From contig WJIR01000054.1 in NCBI GenBank assembly GCA_014730175.1, forward strand, positions 1-33,683: a DNA stretch of 33,683 nt. Reading direction: 5' to 3'. Position 1 is the first letter of the stretch. Each line of letters opens with the position of its first letter. This stretch comes from Candidatus Zixiibacteriota bacterium (GTDB lineage: Bacteria; Zixibacteria; MSB-5A5; UM-FILTER-46-8). The notes below the pieces were generated by a model that saw only the letters and a program-made list of their open reading frames with translations, did no database searches and was not told the DNA's origin. The translations under genes were made by a program, and so were the position numbers. Positions 8,666-19,500 of the stretch are shown one piece after another.

Positions 8666-10579
8666 TTACTTAAGTAAAGTCATCCTTTCCGTAAACACCT
8701 TGTCTCCGACAGTGAGTCGGTAGAAGTAAACTCCGCTGCCATAATCGGAGGCGTCGAATTTAATATTGTGCTGGCCTGCGGAAATTTCCCTATCGATTAA
8801 TGTTTCGATATTCTGCCCCAGTAAATTGTAAATGCTCAAGTTTACATCACTCTCGACCGGCAAATCGAATCTTATGGTAGTAACGGCGTTAAATGGATTC
8901 GGATAGTTGCCCACAAGAGCATAGTCGCTCGGAATTCCACTATCAAAATCCCAGCCGCCTTCCAGATTCCATTCCGTAACGCCTCGAGCCAATACGTTAC
9001 CTGTCACATTGAATTCGAAAGTCGCCATATCGCAAACCATCCAGCCGTTGTAATCACCACAAAATGCGTTGTAATCATATTGACCGGTCGGAGCGGTCAT
9101 CGGCACACTCTGATTCATGTGAGCCTGTATATATTGCCCGGGTGAGAGATTGATGTTGCGGAACTGCGCAACCTGAAACGAAAAGCTTTGATAATTAACG
9201 GTGACCCATACATCTGTTACGATTGATGTATCGCGCGGATTGCCGACTATCCCTGTCAGTCCGAATGCACCGCCGGGAGGAACGTTGATCGGATATTCGT
9301 CCGGTTCCATCTCAACATCACAGCAAAATGCTTCGACAACACTGAAGGAGAAAGTATCGCTAACCGAAACATAGCCCATGTCATCGGTCGCTTCGATATA
9401 ATAAAACACCTCGGTTCCCCAGGATTGCCCTGGTATCGTGCCTGAGTAGTTGTCGCCCTGGTTGCTCATGCTGATATCCATGTAGCCGGAGCCGGCATCG
9501 TAATAAAGATCTGCAAAATCGATGTATCCATCGGGATCGGTGATGGTTGCAGATACTTCAACATCTTCCATATTTCCGGGCTCATCGGGAGTATGATCGA
9601 TATTGCTGAACTGCGGAACTCCAATCACCCCGCCATACGCGCCCATATCGGCGCGCATTTCGCCTAATCCCCAATTACAATCGTGAATGCGATCTATATA
9701 CTCGGGATCGCCGGCATCTATACAGGGCGAATATTGCGCATCGCCGCATTCCATGGAATCCTGAAGGTGATAGTCGCCATTATTGTGATCGCGGAATAGA
9801 GGATCGGTATCGATATTGCCCTCGAGCCAATCTATAGAAGCATACCCAATTAGCTGAACGGCATCGTAAGTATTGGAATAACCAATTGCAATTCTTCCGG
9901 GTTGGAAGGTATTCCCCTCTACCCTGATTCCATAATCCCAGTTGAAGGCAGAGACACTGTTGATTATCAGCGGAAGTCCACTTCCTTTGTGATAAAATCC
10001 CCCGGGGTCATTTCCCGAGATAGTTACATGATTTAAGACCGGGGAACCTGAGCGATTATCGAATCCGCCGTGAGAAAGTGCTTCATTGTTATATATGACA
10101 ACGTTTTGGAAAGTAGCATTAGAAGCAGCACAATAGACTCCTCCTCCGAAATCGTCGGCGAAATTATCGGTTACGTAGAGATTTCGTAGAATGGGATGAG
10201 CACTGGCCAGGTATATGCCGCCGCCTTGAGATTCGGGCCAGGGAGGTTGTGCATTACCGTGAGTAATAGTGAATCCGTCGACAACGGTAGCGCTCGATAT
10301 AACGTTAGCATCTTCGAAACGGATTACGCTACCAGCGTTATTCCCATCAATAATAGTATTTTCCTTCGACTCGCCGAATAATTTTATTCCGTTAATAGAG
10401 GGCCATGTTAAATTCTCGTAATATACTCCTGCCGTCACCTGAACTGTATCACCAAAGGATGCAGCATTAAGCGCATCCTGGATGGCGGAGTAATCTCCTG
10501 GAACATGGATAACAGTAGCTTGCACGGAGAAGCAGCAAACCAGAAAGATGACTACAATTAATGCGGTTATTCTGTGCAT
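8666..10579 (-). CDS. Parallel beta-helix surface protein with T9SS sorting domain
   Basis: I place the start at the ATG at 10579 (637 residues), because AAAGGAG sits 8 bases before it. The in-frame ATG at 10597 lies upstream of that ribosome site. A signal peptide (ALIVVIFLVCCFSVQA) is followed by an N-terminal cap of the DUF1565/pectin-lyase type (VIHVPGDYSAIQDALNAA), beta-helix coils with GGGIY and GGGVY turns, and a choice-of-anchor Q-like block (DPLFRDHNNGDYHL, SPCIDAGDP). Next comes a fibronectin-like segment (ATITDPDGYIDFADLYYD, FYYIEATDDMG), then the shared beta-rich module (MEPDEYPINVPPGGAF, MNQSVPMTAPTG), a Trp linker (TEWNLEGGWDF) and the sorting tail (YPNPFNAVTTIRF, IYNLLGQNI, ERMTLLK). 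Its N-terminus differs from the other three beta-helix proteins here. Its ligand or substrate is unknown. Confidence 0.85.
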   Translation of the reverse strand: MHRITALIVVIFLVCCFSVQATVIHVPGDYSAIQDALNAASFGDTVQVTAGVYYENLTWPSINGIKLFGESKENTIIDGNNAGSVIRFEDANVISSATVVDGFTITHGNAQPPWPESQGGGIYLASAHPILRNLYVTDNFADDFGGGVYCAASNATFQNVVIYNNEALSHGGFDNRSGSPVLNHVTISGNDPGGFYHKGSGLPLIINSVSAFNWDYGIRVEGNTFQPGRIAIGYSNTYDAVQLIGYASIDWLEGNIDTDPLFRDHNNGDYHLQDSMECGDAQYSPCIDAGDPEYIDRIHDCNWGLGEMRADMGAYGGVIGVPQFSNIDHTPDEPGNMEDVEVSATITDPDGYIDFADLYYDAGSGYMDISMSNQGDNYSGTIPGQSWGTEVFYYIEATDDMGYVSVSDTFSFSVVEAFCCDVEMEPDEYPINVPPGGAFGLTGIVGNPRDTSIVTDVWVTVNYQSFSFQVAQFRNINLSPGQYIQAHMNQSVPMTAPTGQYDYNAFCGDYNGWMVCDMATFEFNVTGNVLARGVTEWNLEGGWDFDSGIPSDYALVGNYPNPFNAVTTIRFDLPVESDVNLSIYNLLGQNIETLIDREISAGQHNIKFDASDYGSGVYFYRLTVGDKVFTERMTLLK

Positions 10580-10797
10580 TCTTAGAACTCCTTTCATACT
10601 CGGTTTTACAACATAGGTCGATTTAAAATTTGAGCGCGAATTTGTATGTGCTGTATGAAGAAAACCGGATGGTATTTAGTGTGTAATACGTAATTCCTTA
10701 ACTATTGGATGGGATAAAACGTTCCGCGTCTATCCGATACTTGATTGATACTTCTTACATGAATGTTGTACTGTCTCTTATATATGTGAAAAATATT

Positions 10798-12972
10798 TTA
10801 TTTCAAGACCGTGATTTGCTTGGTTAGGTGATTTGTACCGGCCGCCATCTTAATAAAATATATCCCGCTTGAATGGGAGGATGCATTCCAGCTTATGGTA
10901 TGTCTCCCCGCTTCTTTTCGGCCCGATATCAAATTTTCAACTCTCTGGCCCCTCAGATTATAAATATCCAGAGAGACTTCTTCCGCTTCCGATAACTCAA
11001 ATGAAATCTGCGTGGATGCGTTGAATGGATTGGGATGGTTGTTGATTAATACATGGTTTACCGGCGAGTTTTTGTCCGCCGAGGCTTCTTCGTTTTTATC
11101 AAACCATTCTGATAGAGTCCATTCCGAGGTTCCATTTGCCAGAGGAAATGTGACTGTGAATCCGAATTCCGCCGAATCTGTTTTCATATCCGGAAATTCA
11201 CCACAAAATGCTCTATATCCGTAGATACCACTCGGCGCATACATGGGAATGTTCTGGTTTACGTTAGAAATTATAATCTCTTCCTGGGCATCGAGAGGCA
11301 CATCATTGAATTGCTTGATAGGACCGTAAAGATTGCCATCGGGCAATATCAGATTAACCCAAACATCGGATGTCATCATCTGATTTGTGTTATTCTTTAG
11401 ATATCCCTCATACCGGAAACTGCCGCCGGCAGGGACGCTAATAGGTGCATCTTCGGGAGTCATGGAAACAATAAGTTCGTACTGTCGAAAATACTTTGCT
11501 CCCATATCGGATATAGTGCCGTCTGGATCATTGGTATCGGGATCACCGGTATCGATGCAGGGCGAAGTATGCTGGAGATCGAAATAACCGTTATCGGGGT
11601 CAACAAAGCGCGGATCCGCATCGATATTGCCCATACCGCTCCATCCTCCTTGAATATCAGAATAAGTTACTTCCACCCCGGATGCTTCCTGCCAAATCTG
11701 AGAGCCTTCTCCGGCGCTGTTAAAATATATTATGGAATTGGTAATGATCGGACCGGAAGGTGAAAGACAGTGAATACCCCCGCCGAAGTCAGGAGCGATA
11801 TTATAGGCGATCGTGTTTTTATCCATCATCGGATAACCAAATTCCATGGATATTCCGCCACCGCTGTAATCCACGGAACGGTTGTTGGTAATAATATTGC
11901 CTTCGAATACGCCGCTGCTGCAGAATTCGATATAAATGCCCCCGCCATATTCGCCGGCTGTGTTACCATCGATAAGATTGTCCTCGAGAACCAAATCATG
12001 GCAACCGACATAGATGCCGCCGCCATGGTTATGTTCGACCGTATTGTCGACAATAGTATTGTTAGCAAGAGTTACGTTTATATCGCTGGTGCGAATATAG
12101 ATTCCGCCGCCATACCCATCGGAATTCGCGCCCCAAACAACAGTATTGCCGCCTATGATATTTTCAGCAATAAGGATATCGACTCCATTATTATCTTCAA
12201 TGTATATTCCGGCACCGTATCCATACACCTGAGAGAATATACCGGAAGGATCGGCTAAATTGTCCAATATAACATTGCCTGTGATCTGCGGACCGGATTC
12301 AATGCAGCATATACCGCCGCCGTAAGCAGAGGTGAGATCACCGACCACATTGTTCTGTATCGTATTTCCCGTAATAATTGGAGAGCTCTGATAGCTGTAG
12401 ATTCCACCGCCGCGCTTATTAGACTCATTGTCGCGTATTGTATTCCCTTCGATAAGCGCATCAGAACTATTTTTTAATTCGATAGCGCCACCGCCGGAGT
12501 TGTTAGCCGAATAAGCATGACAGCTATCGATCAGACTATTCCGAATGGTGATGCTGGAATTATCACAGCGAATACATGACCAGATAGATTTCTTTAGATG
12601 GCAGTACTCGAGTGTGGTTTGATCAGAACAGCTTAAAAAGTCGAATCCCAACAATCGCTGTTCCGGGGTGAAGGGCCGGAATTCTATTGTATCCTGCTGA
12701 GTACCGACCGCATGTAATATCGCATTATTATCGATTACAAATGCGGTAGATCCCAGAAACAGAACTTCGGTTCCGGGTTCAATCGTTAACATCTCGCCAT
12801 CAGGGATACGTATTGAATCGGTTACAACTACAGTATCGGCGCTCCAAGTTCCGGATACATCGCCGTTTACGAAGATTGCGTCTCCATAAGCAGACTGTAA
12901 AAACAAGAAAACGAAAACCGGTATAATTGCAAATAAGTATTTACACGATGATTTGACAATTAGTGGAGACAT
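10798..12972 (-). CDS. Parallel beta-helix surface protein with T9SS sorting domain
   Basis: I place the start at the ATG at 12972 (724 residues). AAAAGGAG is 8 bases upstream of it, whereas the in-frame ATG at 13014 precedes this ribosome site. The signal segment (YLFAIIPVFVFLFLQSAYG) is followed by the N-terminal module shared with the 4787 and 29387 proteins (FVNGDVSGTWSADTVVVTD, LTIEPGTEVLF). A long beta-helix follows with repeated GGGIY turns, ending in a choice-of-anchor Q-like block (DPRFVDPDNGYFDL, SPCIDTGDP). The beta-rich module (SMTPEDAPISVPAGGSF to SAEFGFTVT, 109 residues) is 77/109 identical by hand to that of the 29387 protein, so the two are close paralogues. A Trp linker (SEWTLSEWF) and sorting tail (HPNPFNASTQISF, IYNLRGQRV, KQITVLK) finish it. 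It is the first of the four tandem minus-strand surface genes. Confidence 0.85.
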   Translation of the reverse strand: MSPLIVKSSCKYLFAIIPVFVFLFLQSAYGDAIFVNGDVSGTWSADTVVVTDSIRIPDGEMLTIEPGTEVLFLGSTAFVIDNNAILHAVGTQQDTIEFRPFTPEQRLLGFDFLSCSDQTTLEYCHLKKSIWSCIRCDNSSITIRNSLIDSCHAYSANNSGGGAIELKNSSDALIEGNTIRDNESNKRGGGIYSYQSSPIITGNTIQNNVVGDLTSAYGGGICCIESGPQITGNVILDNLADPSGIFSQVYGYGAGIYIEDNNGVDILIAENIIGGNTVVWGANSDGYGGGIYIRTSDINVTLANNTIVDNTVEHNHGGGIYVGCHDLVLEDNLIDGNTAGEYGGGIYIEFCSSGVFEGNIITNNRSVDYSGGGISMEFGYPMMDKNTIAYNIAPDFGGGIHCLSPSGPIITNSIIYFNSAGEGSQIWQEASGVEVTYSDIQGGWSGMGNIDADPRFVDPDNGYFDLQHTSPCIDTGDPDTNDPDGTISDMGAKYFRQYELIVSMTPEDAPISVPAGGSFRYEGYLKNNTNQMMTSDVWVNLILPDGNLYGPIKQFNDVPLDAQEEIIISNVNQNIPMYAPSGIYGYRAFCGEFPDMKTDSAEFGFTVTFPLANGTSEWTLSEWFDKNEEASADKNSPVNHVLINNHPNPFNASTQISFELSEAEEVSLDIYNLRGQRVENLISGRKEAGRHTISWNASSHSSGIYFIKMAAGTNHLTKQITVLK

Positions 12973-13140
12973 TTGGATACTCCTTTTAAGGCAGTTAAAA
13001 AACTTTTGGTTCATTTAAAACTTTATCTGCAAAATTACGTCTATTGGCCAAAACCTCTCAATACGTAATACGAAACATAGTCTCGATTGGATGTTTTTTA
13101 ACTGCTGAATCGAAAAAGTAGTGAAGTGGTGCGACGAATT

Positions 13141-16100
13141 TTATTGAGTCTGTTGTTCAATCACCGCAAGTTCATTCGTCGCAATGAATAGAATTAGCTT
13201 CTCTCTTACGGGCTGGTTGGTGCATATTCTCCAGGCTCTGGCGTATAATTCCAATTGAGGGGCATACTTCTTTACGAGCGTTTCCGTCTTGCCAATACCC
13301 GTTTTATAATCGACCAGCGTCCATCCATCATCTTCATAGAAGACTAAATCGATTGTACCCCGGACAATTACAGGTTTGGAAAACCGATGCTCCTCACCCA
13401 GTAAAATCTGGAAAGGAACCTCCGTAAAACATCTGTCGCTGTTCTGTGCTCGCGTCCAGATTTCAGATTGCATCACGGACCTCACCAACTCCACCGCTTC
13501 AGTAGCGAAATCAATATGGATATCATTTTCTGCAAGTACCGCTTTGGCGGCGTCCTCAAGTTCGGTGATACCGCTTTCCATTGCTATCTGCAGCAGCGAA
13601 TGTATGGCAGTTCCCCATTCTGTTCCATGTTCTCCTGCGGACTCAATACCGGTTTCGCTTATCGCAGTATCTCTGGTCATTTCGTAGGCAGCATCTTCAG
13701 CGAAATATTCACGCGCCATGAATTTTGCCGTAGAAGATAGATAGGTCGGACGGCTGATAATTCGGTGCTTTACGGCTATTTCATCGAGTTCCCATATCAT
13801 TTTCATTGTATCGAGCATGGCTTCCTGCTCCCTATCGACCGGCTTCACATCGGGATCACCAACCTCGGGGGCATCATTCAAATGCTCTTCGAAATGTTGC
13901 CATGGATTATGTCTCCGATGACGTCCCGCTGTCTGCAATGTAACCACCATCGCCGAACATGCCCGGGTAGCAGCGACATAACGTAATCTCAAAACATCCG
14001 CATCCTGAAACTCTGCCTCTATTTCAGCTAACTCATCCCAGCGCGGAGGTTGCGCCAACTTTCTATTCCCGTATCCTAATACGGGCATGTATCCTTTGAC
14101 CTTATCGCCGAATCGATTAATATGCAATTCCGGTTCACGCTCCTTCTCTCCAAAAGGATTAGCTAAAAAGATCACCGGAGCTTCCAATCCTTTTGCCTTG
14201 TGCAGATTCATTATTCGGACAGCGGGTATTTCGTGGGAATGGATCGAGATACCATCGTATTTCTCTTCCATATCGGTTAGTTGCCGCATATAATCGACAA
14301 TCTGGGATACACTCCAGGTATCAGCCTGAGCATTTCGAAGGATCTCAATTGCTTTCGCCAGGCTCCCTGCATTCTGATCACCTTCGGGAATCGAACAGCA
14401 TTGAGCCATCAAACCGAGGTCAGCTACAACCTTTTCGATAGTGGTGATAGGAGGATGCACGGAAAACCATCGAGCGTATCTTCTCAGTCGAGAGAATGTA
14501 TCGACAAACACCTGCCTGTCATTATCCGGAAGTGTATCGGGGACCACTCCTGTATAGACGAATTCCCCTCCATGCTTTTTAAATCTGTACAGGGAGACAT
14601 CACTGATACCGAAAAGCTCGCTGCGCAGGGTCGCCACCAATGCCACCGGATTCTCGGGATGTACAACCGCATTCAAGCAATGGTAAAGCAGCTTCAGTTC
14701 GAATACTTCATTCAAAGCGCTGCCGCCGGTAACGTGATGCGGTATCCCGTACTCCTGAAGTTTGCGCGCATACAAGCTTAGGTCACGACGATTCCTGGTA
14801 ATAATCATGAAATCATCGGGACCGGCTTCGGGAGAAACACCGTTTTCTATCTGAGATATTGTCCGGGAAATTAACATTTTGAGATCGATAGCTTGCTTGA
14901 TAATCCTTGCGATACGGTCTGCTTCGTATTCTACCGAAAACTCCCTTTTTGCCAATTCACTCGGGATACGAAGTGAGAATACTGTGGAGTAATCAGCTTT
15001 ATTCCCTTCTACCCTCCCGGTGTTCAAAGGAACATAAGCGGGGGATTGGGGAGAATGAGTAGCCGGAAAACGATTCCCTCCGGACGCTGGTTGCTCCCCG
15101 TTGGATTCATCCGGCTCGAAGACTCGATTAACCCAGTCGATTATCGATCCAATTGTTCGGAAATTGGTCGAAAGCTGGAGTATTAATCCATTATCCTGCT
15201 TACCGATGATATCCTTAACCTCGTTGTAGGTTACGATGTCAGCGCGACGGAATCGATAGATGGACTGTTTGGGGTCTCCCACGACAAATAACGCGCCCGG
15301 TCGCGGTTTGCATTTCCTCCAGTTGGTTTCATGAATGTTGTCCGCAGTCAGTAAATGCATCACCTCGGCTTGCACCGGATCGGTATCCTGGAATTCGTCA
15401 ACGAGTAAATGGGTATATCTTCGGCTGAAATACCTGCGAATATTAGGCTTGTCGCGAAGAAGCGATGCTGTTTTCATAAGGAGGTCCTGAAAATTCAGAA
15501 GTCCACGAGAATGCCGGAGGTGATCATATATCTCTTTCGCACCGAGCATGGCGCGAATAATCGGTTTGTAGCGAAGCTCCCGCCATATCCGCAGCAGCGG
15601 TTCAGCTACATCGTCACGGAAGCTGTCCCATCTATCCCTCTCAGCTATGGCTTCCTCTTTGCTGAAGTTACCGGTCTTCACCCATTCCTTTTGCACCAGC
15701 TTAATTTTAAAATCGAAAAACGTAAGGATTTCCATTAATTCCACGGGCTCCATCCTGTGCTTGTAATGGGAGACGATACGAGGAATTCTAAGATAATTTG
15801 GTATTAGGCTGTCGTTCCCCCATTCGGATGGCAACCGGTATCGGAGTTCCTCCATGTGCTCTATATACCTCATAACTTGATGCATCACCGGCTCCGGATC
15901 CGGCAATCTCAGGTCGTCATCGGGCAATTCCCAGTACTCAACATCCGGGTAATCCGCAAAACGCTGGAAAGTATCCGCAAGCTGTGATAACTGCAATCCG
16001 TATTGATTGAGTTCGGATAGGATGGTATCACTTTCGTCGGTGAACAGTCGTGCGCTGTACAGCTCCCAGGCCTCGGCTCTAAGTCGAGAATCACTCTCTT

Positions 16101-16515
16101 CATCGATCTCCGTAAAGGATAGATCAACATTTGCTTCCACCGGACGCTCCCGCAGTATTCGTGCGCAGAAAGAGTGGATGGTGCCTACAAAACACTGCTC
16201 GATGTTATCGAGCGCCTGGATTAAATTTTCCTTTTCTTCTCCCTCGGTTTCCCTGATTGCTTTCTCCAACTCGACCTGAAAGCGTGATCTCAATTCAGCC
16301 GCCGCTTTACGCGTGAATGTTACCGCCGCCATCGTCCGGACATGTTTACACTCTCCGCTTTTAATGAGCGCAATCATCCTTCCTATCATGCTGGTCGTCT
16401 TACCGGTGCCGGCGGCGGCTTCTACCAGTATATTTTTATCAAGCTCCGTTAATATCATATCGCGCTGAGTTTGATCCGCCAGAGGGGGAAGCTTCTTATT
16501 CGACTTACTACTCAT
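13141..16515 (-). CDS. addA: AddA-like helicase-nuclease subunit
   Basis: A 1124-residue cytoplasmic UvrD/RecB-type SF1A helicase fused to a PD-(D/E)XK nuclease. Helicase motifs in order: Q-motif Gln15/17, Walker A EAAAGTGKTT (32-41), motif Ia TFTRKAAAE (66-74), motif II DEFQD (373-377), motif III GDPKQSIYRFRRADI (413-427), NFRT (451-454), LHKAKGLE (771-778) and YVAATR (846-851). Nuclease residues are His972 (GTAIH), Asp1056 (GTIDLVF), Asp1069 and Lys1071 (VDYKTG) and Gln1087 (YAPQLELYA), so both activities look intact. With AddB it should process double-strand ends for RecA loading and degrade foreign linear DNA. Its ATG overlaps the addB stop by 8 bases (ATGAGTAG), and its ribosome site GGAGGAGGAAG lies in the last codons of addB, so translation is probably coupled. 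Length and motifs fit AddA better than RecB. Confidence 0.92.
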   Translation of the reverse strand: MSSKSNKKLPPLADQTQRDMILTELDKNILVEAAAGTGKTTSMIGRMIALIKSGECKHVRTMAAVTFTRKAAAELRSRFQVELEKAIRETEGEEKENLIQALDNIEQCFVGTIHSFCARILRERPVEANVDLSFTEIDEESDSRLRAEAWELYSARLFTDESDTILSELNQYGLQLSQLADTFQRFADYPDVEYWELPDDDLRLPDPEPVMHQVMRYIEHMEELRYRLPSEWGNDSLIPNYLRIPRIVSHYKHRMEPVELMEILTFFDFKIKLVQKEWVKTGNFSKEEAIAERDRWDSFRDDVAEPLLRIWRELRYKPIIRAMLGAKEIYDHLRHSRGLLNFQDLLMKTASLLRDKPNIRRYFSRRYTHLLVDEFQDTDPVQAEVMHLLTADNIHETNWRKCKPRPGALFVVGDPKQSIYRFRRADIVTYNEVKDIIGKQDNGLILQLSTNFRTIGSIIDWVNRVFEPDESNGEQPASGGNRFPATHSPQSPAYVPLNTGRVEGNKADYSTVFSLRIPSELAKREFSVEYEADRIARIIKQAIDLKMLISRTISQIENGVSPEAGPDDFMIITRNRRDLSLYARKLQEYGIPHHVTGGSALNEVFELKLLYHCLNAVVHPENPVALVATLRSELFGISDVSLYRFKKHGGEFVYTGVVPDTLPDNDRQVFVDTFSRLRRYARWFSVHPPITTIEKVVADLGLMAQCCSIPEGDQNAGSLAKAIEILRNAQADTWSVSQIVDYMRQLTDMEEKYDGISIHSHEIPAVRIMNLHKAKGLEAPVIFLANPFGEKEREPELHINRFGDKVKGYMPVLGYGNRKLAQPPRWDELAEIEAEFQDADVLRLRYVAATRACSAMVVTLQTAGRHRRHNPWQHFEEHLNDAPEVGDPDVKPVDREQEAMLDTMKMIWELDEIAVKHRIISRPTYLSSTAKFMAREYFAEDAAYEMTRDTAISETGIESAGEHGTEWGTAIHSLLQIAMESGITELEDAAKAVLAENDIHIDFATEAVELVRSVMQSEIWTRAQNSDRCFTEVPFQILLGEEHRFSKPVIVRGTIDLVFYEDDGWTLVDYKTGIGKTETLVKKYAPQLELYARAWRICTNQPVREKLILFIATNELAVIEQQTQ

Positions 16516-19500
16516 CTTCCTCCTCCGTCGGGTAATCCCTCAGTGTTGTAAAAGGATTCAACACCGCGTTATCGGGATTCTGCAGTTTATCTGCAGCGCA
16601 ACTCGCCAAATCGGCAACGCTGTTGACTGTAAAGATATAGTCACTGAACTTTACATCGTCCGGATTATCCGTGAATGGGAAACAGCCGGACGCCATCAGA
16701 TCGCAGAGATGCTGCAGCGCTTCTTTCCCTTGCTCTAACTGGTCGGCATCCCACTCAATTCGCTCCCCATGCTCTCGCTGGCTTACGAAGTAGTAGCCGA
16801 ACTTTTTTATCCTCGCTGGCGATTTTAGCTGCCGTAAGCGCGATTTCAGCATTTCAAGGTATAAGACGTTCTGGATACGACGACCATTCATGAAAGGGTC
16901 CAATAGATCATAGCTGCGAGCGCTTCCGGTTTTATAGTCCCAGACAATCAATTGCTTGCTATCGCTACCCTTGACTTCATCGATCCTGTCGATTCTGCCG
17001 CGCGCCCGGATAACCTTGCGGGAAGGCAGCATAATCTCCACCGGCTCATCAACGTCCAAAGGCGTTCCTTCCTCTTCTGGCTTCAATCCCAGAGATGCTT
17101 CGAAATAGAGCGGAATGTAATCTTTACAATAATCCTCTTCCTCATAGAGGAAAATCATAGCTGCCGTTCTCAGTTCCTTAACCTGCTGATTGTAAACATC
17201 AATGTTAGGAGGAGGCTGTATTTCGCGCCATTTTTCGATTTCCCTGTCTAAAATATCGTGCAGTAGCTTTAAATCCCGTTTGAATACCGGAAGCGAATCT
17301 TGGCTTCTAAGTTGATACATGAATGTCTTGAATACGGAATGGAGCAGCTCCCCTTTCTGTAATGCGTCCAACCATACAGACGGATCGATTTCAAACTCCT
17401 CAGGTAACTCAATCCCCAGTACGTACCTAAAGAAATACTCCATTGGGCACCTTCCCAGGGTCTCCAGTCTGCTTGCCGACAGAACCGGTGCGTCGGGTCT
17501 GGTGGGATCGTGATCGGCGCCTGCTTCTGGTACGTAGCCATCGTATTCGTTAAACCGATCGCTACCGCGCGCCTCCATTGCGATCGCTCCACGCTTGAGG
17601 TGAGGAAACTGTTCATGTAGTATAGCCTGTGCGTTGGAGTAGCTCTTATCACCGCTCAATTTCCATATCCACCATTCGGTGGAATCGATACAGCGGGATG
17701 GCGAACCTGGCGCAAATGAAACCGGATCCGATACCCAATTAATGAACTGCTCATAGTCCCCTTCAGCATTTCCGGATAATACCCTGAAAGCTGATATCAA
17801 GACCGGGCTGGGGAACATCTCCCTGTCGTCAATCAGATTCCGGCAGCTATATCCGAGCGTGACATGACCCCGCAGGCGAGACAGCAGAAAAGCGAAATCA
17901 TCCAACCGTTTCTCAACACGTGTCCGGGATGTCGTCAGGTTATCGGATAATCCTTCCCTCTCATCATCGAGTAGTATCGGATCCTGTCCGCCCGAACCCG
18001 GGAAACGAGCGTCATCGAGTCCGATTATAAATGTATGCTTCCTGCCTGAATGCCCTCCAATATGCAGGGGAGCGACATACAAGCATCCGGGACGAGGTCC
18101 TTTCCCCTCGACTCCCTGATAATATAAGATGTCAATCAGCCATTCAAGTATATTAAGCCCCTCGATTGTATCATCCTCGAGATTATCCATTAGTTCCTTG
18201 ATTGTATCCTCGATATATTCCCTGGCATATTGGTCCATGCGATCAATCGAACGGACATTGCTGCCGAGGAAATCGCGGATGCCGGCAAGAAACTTTCTAT
18301 TGTAATTTTTATCCATACAGCAAGACAGAAGTTGTTCTACGAGCCGTCTGATAAAACCGAGTTTGTCTATTTTGCGAGCATATTCCTCTATGTCGTCCGT
18401 TTCGTCGTCTTGTTCCTCCGTTTTATAACGGTATTCGATACGCTTTCGATATGCTGTTATCTCCTCATCGATTTTTGCGAGATATCTTTCTTTTCCCGCT
18501 CCGATCGGAACGGTTCTGAGTATGTTGGCGAACTCAGTATAATTCACTTTCTCCGGTGAATCCGCCTCTATCATCAGCAAGCCATCCTGAATCATCCGCA
18601 CCAGTGTTGCTTGCGGATAACCTTCTTCTATCCAATTCAGCCAGGCGATTACCGCCCTCCCCGGGCGGGAGTATCGTATCGGTATCCCTTCGGCGAATGT
18701 GACATGTGTTTCATCCTTATCCTCCGTCTTCAGCCCGGACATGATTTCATATATCAAAGGAACATAAGTTTCACGGTTGGTATGGATTATCTCGACATCA
18801 TCGAACGGTATGTTTTGCTCATGGCAGAATCGCAACACTTCCTTTACCTCGTTAACTTCGCCCACCGCCCGGAATATTCGAGCGGTTCCATCTTCCGAGG
18901 GAAGCGGCGCCGATTTGGGGTCGGAAATAAAGCGCAGAAGTGATGCATCGCTTGCTTTACCCGATGGAAGCTCATCGGGTTTATCCACTTCAAGTATGAC
19001 ACGCTGATCATCGGGGATACTCTCCCAGTATTCCCGTTCCAGTCCCTTAAGGTCATGCTCCATATCCTCCGGGATCAGGTAGAGAACGTCACCGCCCGGA
19101 TTTCCACGCAATCGTTCTGCGGATATCCGCAGGATATCAGCATAGTCCACCAGCTTCCGCCGTTCCAACTCCGCTTCGTAGAGCGCCAGCAGCCTCTTGA
19201 TTTCGTTAGCCTTTATATCCACCTCGAAACCGGAAGTATTTAAACTTTCTGAACTGATTCCGGCAAGCCGCAGATCATTGATAGAACCGACCATCCGTTC
19301 GACCAGCCCCTGACTGATATCGAGATTGGTAAGATATCCCTTGCCTTCACGCTGCAGCCCGGCAAAAATACCATTAACGAGAATTTCCGCTTGAATACCG
19401 CTTAAGTATTTGAAACCCCGTCGCTGAATCTCCGGCAAAGCGATATCCAGCGCCGACTTCTTCAGTGTGTCAACATGTACATTGAGCACTGGCTGCCCGG

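Noticed and set aside
11770-12258. 162-residue plus-strand frame inside the beta-helix gene
   Set aside because: It is antisense to repetitive GGGIY/N..I coding sequence, which tends to give long open shadows. No signal or domain is seen.
11800-12480. Regularly spaced short repeats that could suggest a CRISPR-like array
   Set aside because: The periodic GGCGG/ATTCC-type DNA is just codons of beta-helix turns (GGGIY, N..I); the units are degenerate, of varying length and in frame.
12973-13014. Upstream ATG start for the 10798 beta-helix protein
   Set aside because: The strong AAAAGGAG site lies between this ATG and the one at 12972, so the downstream ATG is preferred.
14281-14781. 166-residue plus-strand frame inside addA
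   Set aside because: Antisense to conserved AddA helicase sequence; no domain, no ribosome site.
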